Below, piece after piece: positions 1 through 7,207 of a stretch of DNA of 46,150 bases; positions within the stretch are counted from its first letter, which is position 1; every line of letters starts with the position of its first letter. A program made the position numbers and the translations under genes. A model generated the notes under the pieces. That model made no database searches and had not been told where the DNA came from. It saw nothing but the letters and a program-made list of their open reading frames with translations. Source of the stretch: Syntrophomonadaceae bacterium (GTDB taxonomy: Bacteria; Bacillota; DSM-12270; Thermacetogeniales; Thermacetogeniaceae). The DNA is taken from the NCBI GenBank assembly GCA_012840385.1, contig DULK01000081.1:1-46150 (forward strand), read 5' to 3'.

Positions 1-200
1 CAGCCGACCGGCTCCTATGACGCCATCCATGGCGCAGAGTCGCCTAGCTCAACATCCTGTTTCGCTTCGGCTGCCGTTAGCTGCTCCTTCGTCAAGGGCG
101 AGTAACAACCTCCGTAGGTCGCTGCGCTAGCAAGGATAAACCGCTTTTTCGTTCCTCTGCTGGTGCCGCCGGAGGCGGCGTGGTGGTCTGCTCTGAAAAT
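1..200 (-). ncRNA. Candidate structured RNA element, copy A (unidentified)
   Basis: No coding frame is convincing here. The segment aligns, with many substitutions, to 265-565, and the differences respect base pairing. In the minus-strand reading a hairpin with arms CGCCG/CGGCG in this copy is TGCCG/CGGCA in copy B. A second stem changes from AGGA/TCCT to AGAAT/ATTCT. A GGCG...CGCC hairpin is kept in both. Paired changes like these point to a folded RNA rather than protein. The strand is inferred from the minus-strand riboswitch upstream. The element runs off the left edge of the window. I do not recognise the family. Confidence 0.35.
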
Positions 201-264
201 ATTTTCCGGGTTATTCTTGTGCTTGCTCCCAGACTCCGGTTGAACTCACCCTAAAACCTGTCGC

Positions 265-565
265 AGACGGTAGCTGGTCGGCTCCCTATACGTCCGTCCA
301 CGGCGCATAGTCGCCTATCTCAACGTCTGTTTCAATTCGGCTGCCCAGCGCAGGCACTGGAACCTCTCGTGCCCGCGCCCCGCCTGCACCCGCATACTGT
401 TCCTGTATCCCTTGGTCCTTTTCCAACGACTAACGACCAACCACCAATTAGATGCTCCCCGTCAAGGACGAGATAACAACCTCAGTAAGGTCGCTTTAGC
501 CTGCAAGAATAAAACACTCTTTTCATTCTTTTGATGGTGCCGTACGTGCGGCATGAGTGTCTAAC
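265..565 (-). ncRNA. Candidate structured RNA element, copy B (unidentified)
   Basis: This is the second, longer copy of the element at 1-200. It carries about 80 extra bases in its middle (roughly 355-445) between two well-matched blocks. The conserved blocks include a GGCGACTATGCGCC hairpin and a GAGGTTGTTA..TCG stretch, both in minus-strand orientation. It lies directly downstream, on the minus strand, of a cobalamin riboswitch and its terminator, so it may be transcribed under B12 control. Alternatives are a decayed mobile-element end or an intron-like RNA. No protein-coding frame is supported. Confidence 0.35.
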
Positions 566-598
566 TAGGTAATCAAGATTACTTTAAAACACCGCATC

Positions 599-627
599 AA
601 AAAACCCCGGTCTAGGGAGGACCGGGG
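599..627 (-). terminator. Intrinsic terminator of the B12 riboswitch
   Basis: On the minus strand an 8-bp perfect stem (CCCCGGTC / GACCGGGG, loop of 7) is followed by six U residues. It lies about 80 bases after the aptamer, which is where the expression platform of a transcription-terminating cobalamin riboswitch would be. Confidence 0.8.
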
Positions 628-656
628 TGTCTTTTGCTTAAACATAAGTTAAGCAT
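612..656 (-). CDS. Possible 14-residue leader peptide
   Basis: A minus-strand frame starts with ATG at 656 and ends in TAG at 612, reading MLNLCLSKRHPGPP. A strong GGGAGGTGG ribosome site lies 9 bases upstream. The stop codon falls inside the terminator stem. It could be a translated leader whose ribosome affects the terminator, or the leftover start region of a lost B12-controlled gene. The frame is too short to be certain it is translated. Confidence 0.25.
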   Translation of the reverse strand: MLNLCLSKRHPGPP

Positions 657-699
657 CTGTAACCACCTCCCTATCTCGCGTAGATCAAAGGTGAGCGCG

Positions 700-862
700 G
701 AACAGGCAGGTTTCCTGGCTCGGGTTCATTTTCTGCCTTACGCCTTCCCAGGCTTCCCCAGTGGCATTATGTAAGGCAAATCCCCCTCACAGTGGCGGGA
801 CCGCGCCGGATTTCCACCGGCTTCCCTCTTCGGCCTTGTATCGCTAGGCCACCTGCTCCTCA
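700..862 (-). promoter_or_regulatory. Cobalamin (AdoCbl) riboswitch
   Basis: The minus strand carries the hallmarks of the cobalamin aptamer in order. The P1 arm GCAGGT (850-855) pairs with ACCTGC (706-711). Next come the GAAGCCGGTGNAAATCCGGC block and GCGGTCCCGCCACTGTG, which holds the B12 box (about 789-806). A GCCACTGG box follows, and the aptamer closes with GAGCCAGGAAACCTGCC. An intrinsic terminator follows, implying that bound cobalamin stops transcription. No protein gene follows within the window; the next sequences are the two structured repeats at 565-1. The true target may lie left of position 1. Confidence 0.95.
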
Positions 863-1028
863 TTTAATTTTATTAATTATCTTCGTTGCACCTTAAACAA
901 AATCCTGCCTTCTTTCAAAAATATTTTTGCCCGTTACCGTGACCTGTGGTTTGAGTGTCATCCTGTTCATGCCTTTCCGGTTTTAGGCTGACCGGAACGA
1001 CCGGTGATATCAAGAAATCAAGAAAGGG

Positions 1029-1117
1029 TTACCTGACATGGATGCTTCGTGCCTCCATGTCAGGTGGAAAGGAGGGAAAGAAAGCTCCTTGCCGGGCTTT
1101 GCCGGAACCCGGCTTTT
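1029..1117 (+). repeat. Two-hairpin element, copy 1 (candidate leader or terminator RNA)
   Basis: A perfect 10-bp hairpin (CCTGACATGG / CCATGTCAGG, 1032-1063) is followed by GGAAAGGAGGG and then a terminator-like hairpin (GCCGGG / CCCGGC plus TTTT, 1091-1117). An 89-base element with the same layout, and nearly the same first hairpin, occurs at 42999-43087. Both are followed by GGGAGG and an ATG but by no real gene. The function is unknown. Confidence 0.6.
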
Positions 1118-1146
1118 AGGGAGGTGTATGCCAGAGGCTGCGGTTA

Positions 1147-1197
1147 TAAAAAAACCACGCAGCCGCCCCGCTTCTGCGGGGTCAGGACCTCCGTGGT
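1147..1197 (-). repeat. CCACG-type terminator-like hairpin (family member 1)
   Basis: Read on the minus strand it is ACCACGGAGGTCCTG, an inner CCCCGC/GCGGGG stem, then CTGCGTGGT and a run of T. The outer stem ACCACG/CGTGGT with an AGGTC internal loop recurs at five other places in the window. The architecture is that of a rho-independent terminator with a bulged two-part stem. Confidence 0.6.
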
Positions 1198-1379
1198 CTG
1201 AATTTCTAAAAACATTATACCATGACAGTTTTCTCTCGGGAAGAGAGTCCCGGAAGATTTGCAGAAATATGCACTCCCGATTTCAAAACTGGGGGGCAGG
1301 TTCAGACAAAAAATGGTATAATTAGGGCAACCGGAGCTAAGATATTTTCAAGGAGTGAGTAACTATTTTCCCCGAAGTT

Positions 1380-2078
1380 TTGGATAAGGCCGGATGGGAT
1401 GTTTGTGCCGCCTTGAGCAAGAGCAAACTCGCCCGTATGTACTACCTGGCGGGGGGAACCGCTTTGGCTCTACAGATTAACCACAGAAAATCTTACGACC
1501 TGGATTTTTTCCGGATCGGGGTTCACGAGAGGATTAATTTCAACGCAATAGCGGGAGAGCTAAAAAAATTGTTTCGAGAGGAAGATATTAATATTGTATT
1601 AAAAAAGAGCGATCAAACGATAATTGACGTACGTGGTACAAAGGTCACGTTTTTGGCTTACCCGTTCCCTCTCCTGGAAATGCTGATCCCGGGAAAACAA
1701 ATATCGGTGGAGCTGTCCGGTCTAATGCTGGCGTCCCCACCGGAGATAGCCCTGATGAAGGCTTACGCGATTGGCAGGCGTACGACCTTCAGGGATTATT
1801 TAGATCTATATGCCCTCTTGAAAAACGGTTTGGTCACTCTTAAATATATAATGGAAAAGGGACCGAAAAAATTTGTCATTGCCGGTGAGACCGTTTTTTC
1901 TCCAAAGTTGTTCTTGGAGCAACTGGTCTACACGAACGATATAGAAGATAAGGAAGCTGCTATTGCTACTCTTTGCGAAGAGAGGGTAAGCAGCGATCAG
2001 ATAGAAGAGTTTTTCCGCCGTCAGGTGAAAAGGGCGTTGGAAGAACACGTCACCGATCAGAGGGGAATAGAGCGATGA
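1380..2078 (+). CDS. AbiEii/AbiGii-type nucleotidyltransferase toxin
   Basis: The 232-residue product belongs to the AbiEii family. These are nucleotidyltransferase-fold proteins that act as the toxin in type IV-like toxin-antitoxin and abortive-infection pairs. The signature is plain: GGTALALQ at 25-32, then HRKSYDLDFF, with D40 and D42 as the likely metal-binding pair. It overlaps the next gene by four bases (ATGA), as an operon pair would. The start is uncertain. The usable codon is TTG at 1380, but AAGGAG sits at 1349-1354 and an in-frame ATT at 1365 is better spaced and adds the IFPEV residues expected before VLDK in this family. Confidence 0.85.
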   Translation: MDKAGWDVCAALSKSKLARMYYLAGGTALALQINHRKSYDLDFFRIGVHERINFNAIAGELKKLFREEDINIVLKKSDQTIIDVRGTKVTFLAYPFPLLEMLIPGKQISVELSGLMLASPPEIALMKAYAIGRRTTFRDYLDLYALLKNGLVTLKYIMEKGPKKFVIAGETVFSPKLFLEQLVYTNDIEDKEAAIATLCEERVSSDQIEEFFRRQVKRALEEHVTDQRGIER

Positions 2079-2452
2079 GGCTGCCTGATTTTTTCTCCCC
2101 GCTTTTTAGAAATTACGACATCCAAAAAATTGACCTTGAAGAGCAGAAAAAAATGATTGTCAAGACAACCCTGACCCGTGGCACATGGGAGCAGATCAGG
2201 TGGCTGTTCAGGTATTACGGCCTTGAAACCATAAAGGAAGTTTTTCTGGATGATTTCAACGGTTTGAGGGAATTGCCCGAACCCGTAATCAACCTGTGGG
2301 GATTGCTTTTTTTGGATGAAGAGGCTTACAAGAACGAGATTAATAGACAGAAAAAGGGTGACCGGCTGGAAAAATGGCGCGGCCGGCGCTCTGTACCGGT
2401 TGCACCGGAACCCCGGCAAGATGCCGGGCGTACATATAAAAAAATAATGTAG
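2075..2452 (+). CDS. DUF6922-like partner of the AbiEii toxin
   Basis: A 125-residue protein starting at ATG 2075, overlapping the stop of the toxin gene. The N-terminal part (LPDFFSPLFRNYD, then KTTLTRGTWEQIRWLFRYYG and INLWGLLF) resembles the small DUF6922-type proteins commonly coded beside AbiEii nucleotidyltransferases. The tail, after about residue 95, is basic and low in complexity. By position it is the likely antitoxin or regulator of the pair, but this is inferred from context and from memory of the family. A longer in-frame reading from 1973 lies inside the toxin gene and is not supported. Confidence 0.65.
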   Translation: MRLPDFFSPLFRNYDIQKIDLEEQKKMIVKTTLTRGTWEQIRWLFRYYGLETIKEVFLDDFNGLRELPEPVINLWGLLFLDEEAYKNEINRQKKGDRLEKWRGRRSVPVAPEPRQDAGRTYKKIM

Positions 2453-2791
2453 AAAGCAGGAATTTTTTAGAGTGCGTTGAATAAGCAACAATAGAAAGTG
2501 ATGGCCGAAGCCATTTAAGGCGGGTTTCGTTAGGCCGCTGACGTCTCCGGAAGAGACGCTTACAGGCAGATGTTTTAACCTCAACGGAAATAGCAGTCGG
2601 AAGAGACCATGAAGGTCTGTCGCCTTTAGAAAAAGGCGGGGCTTTCATGGTTTTTTGTTTGGTGCGGAGTGTTCCGGATACCCTTTCTCCGGGAGATGCT
2701 CTCGCTGTTGCGGTGGCAAAAAAAGTGGGGTGGAGGTTGTCCACGGGATGTTTGGCACGCAGCCGATTTTTAAAAGAGGGGATGTGGTTAT
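2453..2791. other. Intergenic stretch with a hairpin and no gene
   Basis: This stretch lies between the toxin pair and trmO. It holds a small GACGTCTC..GAGACG hairpin near 2539-2562 and the terminator-like repeat at 2605-2656. No frame in it has a ribosome site and family-like residues together. I see nothing else. Confidence 0.6.
2605..2656 (+). repeat. CCACG-type terminator-like hairpin (family member 2)
   Basis: ACCATGAAGGTC, an inner CGCCTTT/AAAGGCG stem, then CTTTCATGGT and a T run. The outer pair is CCATGA/TCATGG here against CCACGA/TCGTGG in other copies, a compensatory change. It stands 136 bases before trmO, in the same orientation. Confidence 0.6.
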
Positions 2792-3223
2792 TTGGAACTG
2801 ACGCCTATCGGGGTTATCCGCAGCCCGTACCGTACGCCTCAAGATGCTCCCCGCCAGGGGCGCTTTTCCGGCCAAACGGCCGAGCTGGAAATTTACCCCC
2901 GGTTTGCGGAAGGGCTCAAGGACGTGGAACAGGCGACCCACCTGATCGTTCTTTACTGGTGCCACCTGGGAAGCCGGGATACGCTGCAGACCAAAACACC
3001 TTTCGGGCCGGAAATACGCGGCGTCTTCGCCTGCCGCTCGCCCTCCCGGCCCAACCCCATCGCTTTTTGCGTGTCGGAACTGCTGGAGGTGCGGGAGAAC
3101 CGCCTGCTGGTGCGCGGGATCGATGCGGTTGACGGGAGCCCCCTTTTGGACATCAAGCCTTATTCTTCGGAAGTGGACGGTGTTGCGGGAGCACGCATCG
3201 GCTGGTTAAAAAATAGAATTTGA
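2792..3223 (+). CDS. trmO: tRNA (t6A37) N6-methyltransferase TrmO/TsaA
   Basis: 143 residues, the length of a minimal TrmO (UPF0066) beta-barrel domain. This enzyme uses SAM to methylate N6 of threonylcarbamoyl-adenosine 37 in some tRNAs. The diagnostic beginning TPIGVIRSPY and the core HLIVLYW, RGVFACRSPSRPNPI and IDAVDGSPLLDIKPY are all present. The start is TTG at 2792 behind GAGGGG. It ends 13 bases before cooC. In anaerobic Firmicutes and archaea this fold also turns up near metal-enzyme genes, so the link with cooC may be functional or merely positional. Confidence 0.9.
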   Translation: MELTPIGVIRSPYRTPQDAPRQGRFSGQTAELEIYPRFAEGLKDVEQATHLIVLYWCHLGSRDTLQTKTPFGPEIRGVFACRSPSRPNPIAFCVSELLEVRENRLLVRGIDAVDGSPLLDIKPYSSEVDGVAGARIGWLKNRI

Positions 3224-3236
3224 GGAGGCTGGTTAT

Positions 3237-4025
3237 ATGCCGAAGATACTGATCTGCGGGCGGGGCGGAAGCGGGAAGAGCACCCTGGTGGCCCTGCTGG
3301 CGCGGCGGCTGGGAGAAGAGGAAAAGGTGCTGGTGGTGGATGCCGACGAATCGAACTTGGGGCTGGGCACCATGTTGAACCTGCAGCCGCCGGAAAAGAC
3401 GTTAATGGACCACCTGGGGGGCAAGCCGGCGGTAAGAGAAAAGCTGATGGACGCCCTCCGGGGTCGGGGCGATGAAGTTATGCAGCTTTTTACTGAAAAA
3501 ATCACTCTGGACAACCTGCCGCCGGAATGCAGGTACCGGGAGGGGCAGGTGGCCTGGATGCGGGTGGGCAAGATCGAGCATGTCATGGAGGGGTGCGCCT
3601 GCCCCATGGGTGCGCTGGCGCGGGCTTTCTTAAACCACCTGGCGGTGGGAGACGGCGAATGGGTGCTGGTCGACACCGAGGCGGGGTTGGAGCACTTCGG
3701 GCGGGGAGTGCTGGAAGGCGTTGACGCCGTTTTGGTGGTGGCGGAACCGTCCCATGAGGCGGTCATCCTGGCCGAGAAGGCCGTAAAGCTGGCACGAGAG
3801 GCGAAAAAGAACTATGGTGTGGTGCTGAACAAGGTCGTTGACGAAACGGAGTCTGCTTTAAGGGAAATGCTTGCGGCCAGGGGTATCGAGATAACGGGAG
3901 TGCTGCCTTATTCCCCTGCCGTTGGGTGGGCGAATCTCTGGGGGGAACCTCTGGAAGGCGGCGTGATGCGGGATGAGGTGGACAAGCTGGTGAGCGGGAT
4001 TAAAGGGATGCTGGAAGGAAACTAG
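3237..4025 (+). CDS. cooC: CooC-type CODH nickel-insertion ATPase
   Basis: 262 residues. A MinD/Mrp-type P-loop ATPase that, in the CooC family, supports nickel insertion into the C-cluster of carbon monoxide dehydrogenase. The deviant Walker A motif GRGGSGKST is at 8-16. C120-A-C122 is the paired-cysteine motif with which CooC dimers bind metal. DTEAGLEHFGRG near 147-157 is the family's strongly kept switch region. The ATG at 3237 follows GAGGAGG. Codons are more G+C-rich than in the methyl-transfer genes. No CODH gene is present in the window. Confidence 0.92.
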   Translation: MPKILICGRGGSGKSTLVALLARRLGEEEKVLVVDADESNLGLGTMLNLQPPEKTLMDHLGGKPAVREKLMDALRGRGDEVMQLFTEKITLDNLPPECRYREGQVAWMRVGKIEHVMEGCACPMGALARAFLNHLAVGDGEWVLVDTEAGLEHFGRGVLEGVDAVLVVAEPSHEAVILAEKAVKLAREAKKNYGVVLNKVVDETESALREMLAARGIEITGVLPYSPAVGWANLWGEPLEGGVMRDEVDKLVSGIKGMLEGN

Positions 4026-4133
4026 CCCTTGCAAGAGGGATCCCTGACGGAATTATTTATCACAAGGGTACCGTGAGTCTCACTTGCGTATCTGCCGCAT
4101 GAGATGAGCGGAAAAGACAGGGAGGAGAAAGGA

Positions 4134-5261
4134 ATGCGGACAAAGGCATTGAAGGCAGCGGCTATGCTCATTGCCCTGCTGATTACCATCGTTACGCTGA
4201 GCGGGTGCGGCGCCGCCGGGACCGGCCAGAGCGCCAGCACACAGCAACAGCAGAAAGCGGTTGTCACCGACCTGGCCGGCCGGCAGGTGGAAGTTCCCGT
4301 ACCAGCAAAGAAGGTGGTGGCCGTCGGCCCCGGTGCCCTGCGGCTGGTCTGCTACGTCAACGGCGGGGACAAGGTGGTGGGGGTGGAGAACCTGGAGAAG
4401 CAACAGCCCACCGGCAGGCCGTATATTTTAGCCTATCCCGAGCTTAAGAACCTGCCCACCATCGGCCAGGGAGGGCCGAATTCCACCCCGGACGCCGAGA
4501 AGCTGGTCGGCGTCAGGCCGGACGTAATTTTTATCGCCTACCTGGTGGACAGATCCCAGGCCGACGAACTGCAGGCCAGGACGAACATTCCGGTGGTGGT
4601 GCTGAGCTACGGCGACCAGGTGCCCTTTGACGAAGATGTTTACAAGTCGCTACGGCTGATCGGCAGGGTCACCGGCAGTGAGCAAAGGGCGCAGGCGGTG
4701 GTCGACTACCTGCAGAAGTGCCAGTCGGATCTGCGGGAGAGGACAAAGGACATTGCTGAAGACAAGAAGCCGTCGGTTTACGTGGGCGCTTTGGGGATGA
4801 AAGGGGTGCACGGCATTGAGAGCACCGCGGCTAAATACGGGCCCTTCGTTGCCATCGGCGCCCGCAACGTGGTGGACGAGACCGGCAGCCGGGGGAGCGT
4901 GATGATCGAGAAGGAAAAGCTCCTGGCCTGGGACCCCGACATCATTTTCATCGACGAGGGCGGCCTGAGCCTGGTGCGGGACGACTACAAGAAAAACCGG
5001 CAGTTTTACCAGTCCCTGAAGGCGGTCAAAAGCGGGAGGGTTTACGGCCAGATTCCGTTTAACTACTACACCACGAACATCGACACCGCCATTGCCGACG
5101 CCTACTACGCCGGGAAGGTGATTTTCCCCGACCGGTTCCAGGACATCGATCCGGCAGAAAAGGCAGATGAGATTTACCGCTTCCTCTTGGGCAAGCCTCT
5201 CTATCAGCAGATGGCGAAGGACTACGGCGGGTTTAAGAAACTGGATCTGGCCGGCCTGTGA
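4134..5261 (+). CDS. Iron/B12/nickel-chelate-type ABC transporter substrate-binding lipoprotein
   Basis: The start is ATG 4134 behind GGGAGGAGAAAGG (an earlier in-frame ATG at 4104 has no such site). This gives 375 residues with a lipoprotein signal ending LSGC. The mature part is a type III (FepB/BtuF) binding protein: TDLAGRQVEVP near the N-terminus, GVRPDVIFI, WDPDIIFID, and a C-terminal region with NYYTTNIDTAIADAYYAGK. It would hand a metal complex or corrinoid to the permease and ATPase just downstream. Neighbouring CooC makes nickel, or corrinoid for CODH-linked metabolism, plausible, but the substrate is not determined by the sequence. Confidence 0.85.
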   Translation: MRTKALKAAAMLIALLITIVTLSGCGAAGTGQSASTQQQQKAVVTDLAGRQVEVPVPAKKVVAVGPGALRLVCYVNGGDKVVGVENLEKQQPTGRPYILAYPELKNLPTIGQGGPNSTPDAEKLVGVRPDVIFIAYLVDRSQADELQARTNIPVVVLSYGDQVPFDEDVYKSLRLIGRVTGSEQRAQAVVDYLQKCQSDLRERTKDIAEDKKPSVYVGALGMKGVHGIESTAAKYGPFVAIGARNVVDETGSRGSVMIEKEKLLAWDPDIIFIDEGGLSLVRDDYKKNRQFYQSLKAVKSGRVYGQIPFNYYTTNIDTAIADAYYAGKVIFPDRFQDIDPAEKADEIYRFLLGKPLYQQMAKDYGGFKKLDLAGL

Positions 5262-5278
5262 TATGCGAGGAGGAAGGC

Positions 5279-6352
5279 ATGCGGCAGGCGGCAGTGGAAG
5301 GCGTCCCTGAAGGTTACCTGAAGTATACCGGTAGAAAGGTTTTCATCATTTGCCTGATTCTTCTCTTAACCGCTCTGCTGGGGATCTACGCCGTCAACGC
5401 CGGTTCGGCGGAGCTTTCTCCCGCCCAGGTGCTGCTGACGCTGCTGGGCCGGGCGGAAGGCCGCCTGAATATCATTGTCTGGAACATCCGACTGCCCCGG
5501 GTGCTGGCGGCGGTTACCGCCGGAATCGGGCTTTCGGTGGCCGGTTGTGTGATGCAAAACCTCCTGCGAAACCCCCTGGCCTCTCCCTCCACTCTGGGGG
5601 TTTCGCAGGGAGCTGCCTTTGGCGCCGCAGTGGCGATCATCGCCCTGGGAGCGGGGAGCGTTCAGAGCACCAGCGCCGATGCGGTCATCATCAACAACCC
5701 CTGCCTGGTCACCTGTTCCGCCTTTGCAGGGGCGATGGCGACGACGCTGGTGGTGCTCTTCCTGGCTCAGGTCAGAGGGGTCACTCCCGAGGCGATGGTG
5801 CTGGCGGGGGTGGCCCTGGGTTCCCTTTTTTCGGCTGCCACCATCATCCTGCAGTTTTTTGCCAGCGATGTGCAGGTGGCTTCGATGGTCTTCTGGACCT
5901 TCGGCGACATCGGCCGGGCGTCCTGGCGGGACCTGGAGATAATGGCCGCGGTGGTGGCGGTCTCGCTCCTTTACTTTTTGATCAACCGGTGGAACTACAA
6001 CGCCCTGGACGGCGGCGAGGAGACGGCCAAGGGGCTTGGGGTTGACGTCGAGAAAGTCAGGCTGGCCGGAATGTTTGTGGCATCCCTGATCACGGCGGTG
6101 ATCGTCTCGTTCCTGGGGATTATCGGCTTTATCGGCCTGCTGGGCCCGCAGATAATGCGCCGTGTGCTGGGCGGCGACCACCGTTTTCTGATCCCGGCCT
6201 CCGCCGGAATGGGAGGTTTTTTGCTGCTGGCTTCCGATACCCTGGCCAGGACCGTTATTTCCCCGGTGGTTTTACCGGTGGGGGCGATTACCTCCTTTAT
6301 GGGCGCACCCCTTTTCCTTTATCTTCTTACCAGGGGGTATGGCAGAAGATGA
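5279..6352 (+). CDS. FecCD-family ABC transporter permease
   Basis: 357 residues from ATG 5279 (AGGAGGA site). About ten hydrophobic segments and the family blocks IRLPRVLAAVTAGIGLSVAGCVMQNLLRNPLA and GFIGLLGPQIMRRVLGGDHR (coupling region) identify the FecCD/BtuC type. It lies 17 bases behind the binding protein and overlaps the ATPase gene by four bases, so it forms one operon with both. It would form the homodimeric channel of the importer. Confidence 0.9.
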   Translation: MRQAAVEGVPEGYLKYTGRKVFIICLILLLTALLGIYAVNAGSAELSPAQVLLTLLGRAEGRLNIIVWNIRLPRVLAAVTAGIGLSVAGCVMQNLLRNPLASPSTLGVSQGAAFGAAVAIIALGAGSVQSTSADAVIINNPCLVTCSAFAGAMATTLVVLFLAQVRGVTPEAMVLAGVALGSLFSAATIILQFFASDVQVASMVFWTFGDIGRASWRDLEIMAAVVAVSLLYFLINRWNYNALDGGEETAKGLGVDVEKVRLAGMFVASLITAVIVSFLGIIGFIGLLGPQIMRRVLGGDHRFLIPASAGMGGFLLLASDTLARTVISPVVLPVGAITSFMGAPLFLYLLTRGYGRR

Positions 6353-7101
6353 TCCTCTCGGTGGATGGAGTGGAATTCAGCTACAACAGCCGGCCCGTGT
6401 TAAGGGACGTCAGGTTTGCGGTCAACAGAGGGGAATTGTTTTCCATCCTGGGCAACAACGGCGCCGGGAAGTCCACCCTGCTCAGGTGCCTGAACAGAAT
6501 TATCAGGCCCCGGGCGGGGTCCATTCTCATCGAAAAGGAAGATCTCTTTGCGCTTACCCGCCGGGAAGTCGCCCGGCAGGTGGGATATGTGGCGCAGAGG
6601 CACGAAAGCGCACGGGTTACGGTCTTCGATGCCGTGCTGCTGGGGAGGAAACCCCATATCAGGTGGGATGCCACCGCAAGGGACCTGGAAATCGTCCGGG
6701 AGGTTTTGGCCGTCCTCGGCATGGAGGAGTTTTCCCTGCGCTACCTGGACGAGTTGAGCGGGGGAGAGCTACAAAAGGTGATCATTGCCAGGGCGCTGGC
6801 GCAGGAACCCAGGGTGCTGCTGCTGGACGAGCCGACCAGCAACCTCGACCTGAAGAATCAGTTCGAGGTGTTGCAAATAGTGAAGAGGGCGGCCCGGGAG
6901 CGCAACATCGCCGTGGTTGTGGTGATGCACGACCTGAACCTTGCCCTGCGGTTTGCGGATAAGTTCCTCCTCTTGAAGAACGGGGCCGTCTTCGCCTGCG
7001 GGGGGAGGGAGGTCATGACCCCGGAGAACATCGCCGGCGTTTACGGGGTTCCGGTGGCGGTGGAAAGGATGGCGGATGTCCCGGTGGTTGTGCCTCTGTA
7101 A
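6349..7101 (+). CDS. FecE/BtuD-type ABC transporter ATP-binding protein
   Basis: 250 residues. Walker A GNNGAGKST (about 36-44), signature LSGGELQK (about 137-144), Walker B VLLLDEPTSNLD, and the switch histidine in VVMHDLNLAL mark an intact type II importer ATPase. It completes the three-gene importer started at 4134. ATG 6349 overlaps the permease stop. Confidence 0.92.
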   Translation: MILSVDGVEFSYNSRPVLRDVRFAVNRGELFSILGNNGAGKSTLLRCLNRIIRPRAGSILIEKEDLFALTRREVARQVGYVAQRHESARVTVFDAVLLGRKPHIRWDATARDLEIVREVLAVLGMEEFSLRYLDELSGGELQKVIIARALAQEPRVLLLDEPTSNLDLKNQFEVLQIVKRAARERNIAVVVVMHDLNLALRFADKFLLLKNGAVFACGGREVMTPENIAGVYGVPVAVERMADVPVVVPL

Positions 7102-7207
7102 CCGTTTCCGGAGGGGATTGGCGCCCTCTTAAAGGGGAAGTTCCTCTGTATCTCGCCGGAGCGGGGACGGCGTTTGTAACCTTGTTTTTTGTGAGAAGGG
7201 ATGGGCG

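Noticed and set aside
1038-1325. 95-residue frame starting MDASCLHVRWKGG, and the similar frame MQASCLHVRRKGG at 43008
   Set aside because: The shared residues are encoded by the arms of the repeated CCTGACATG hairpin. After it the two frames have nothing in common. The likeness is that of a DNA/RNA repeat, not of a protein.
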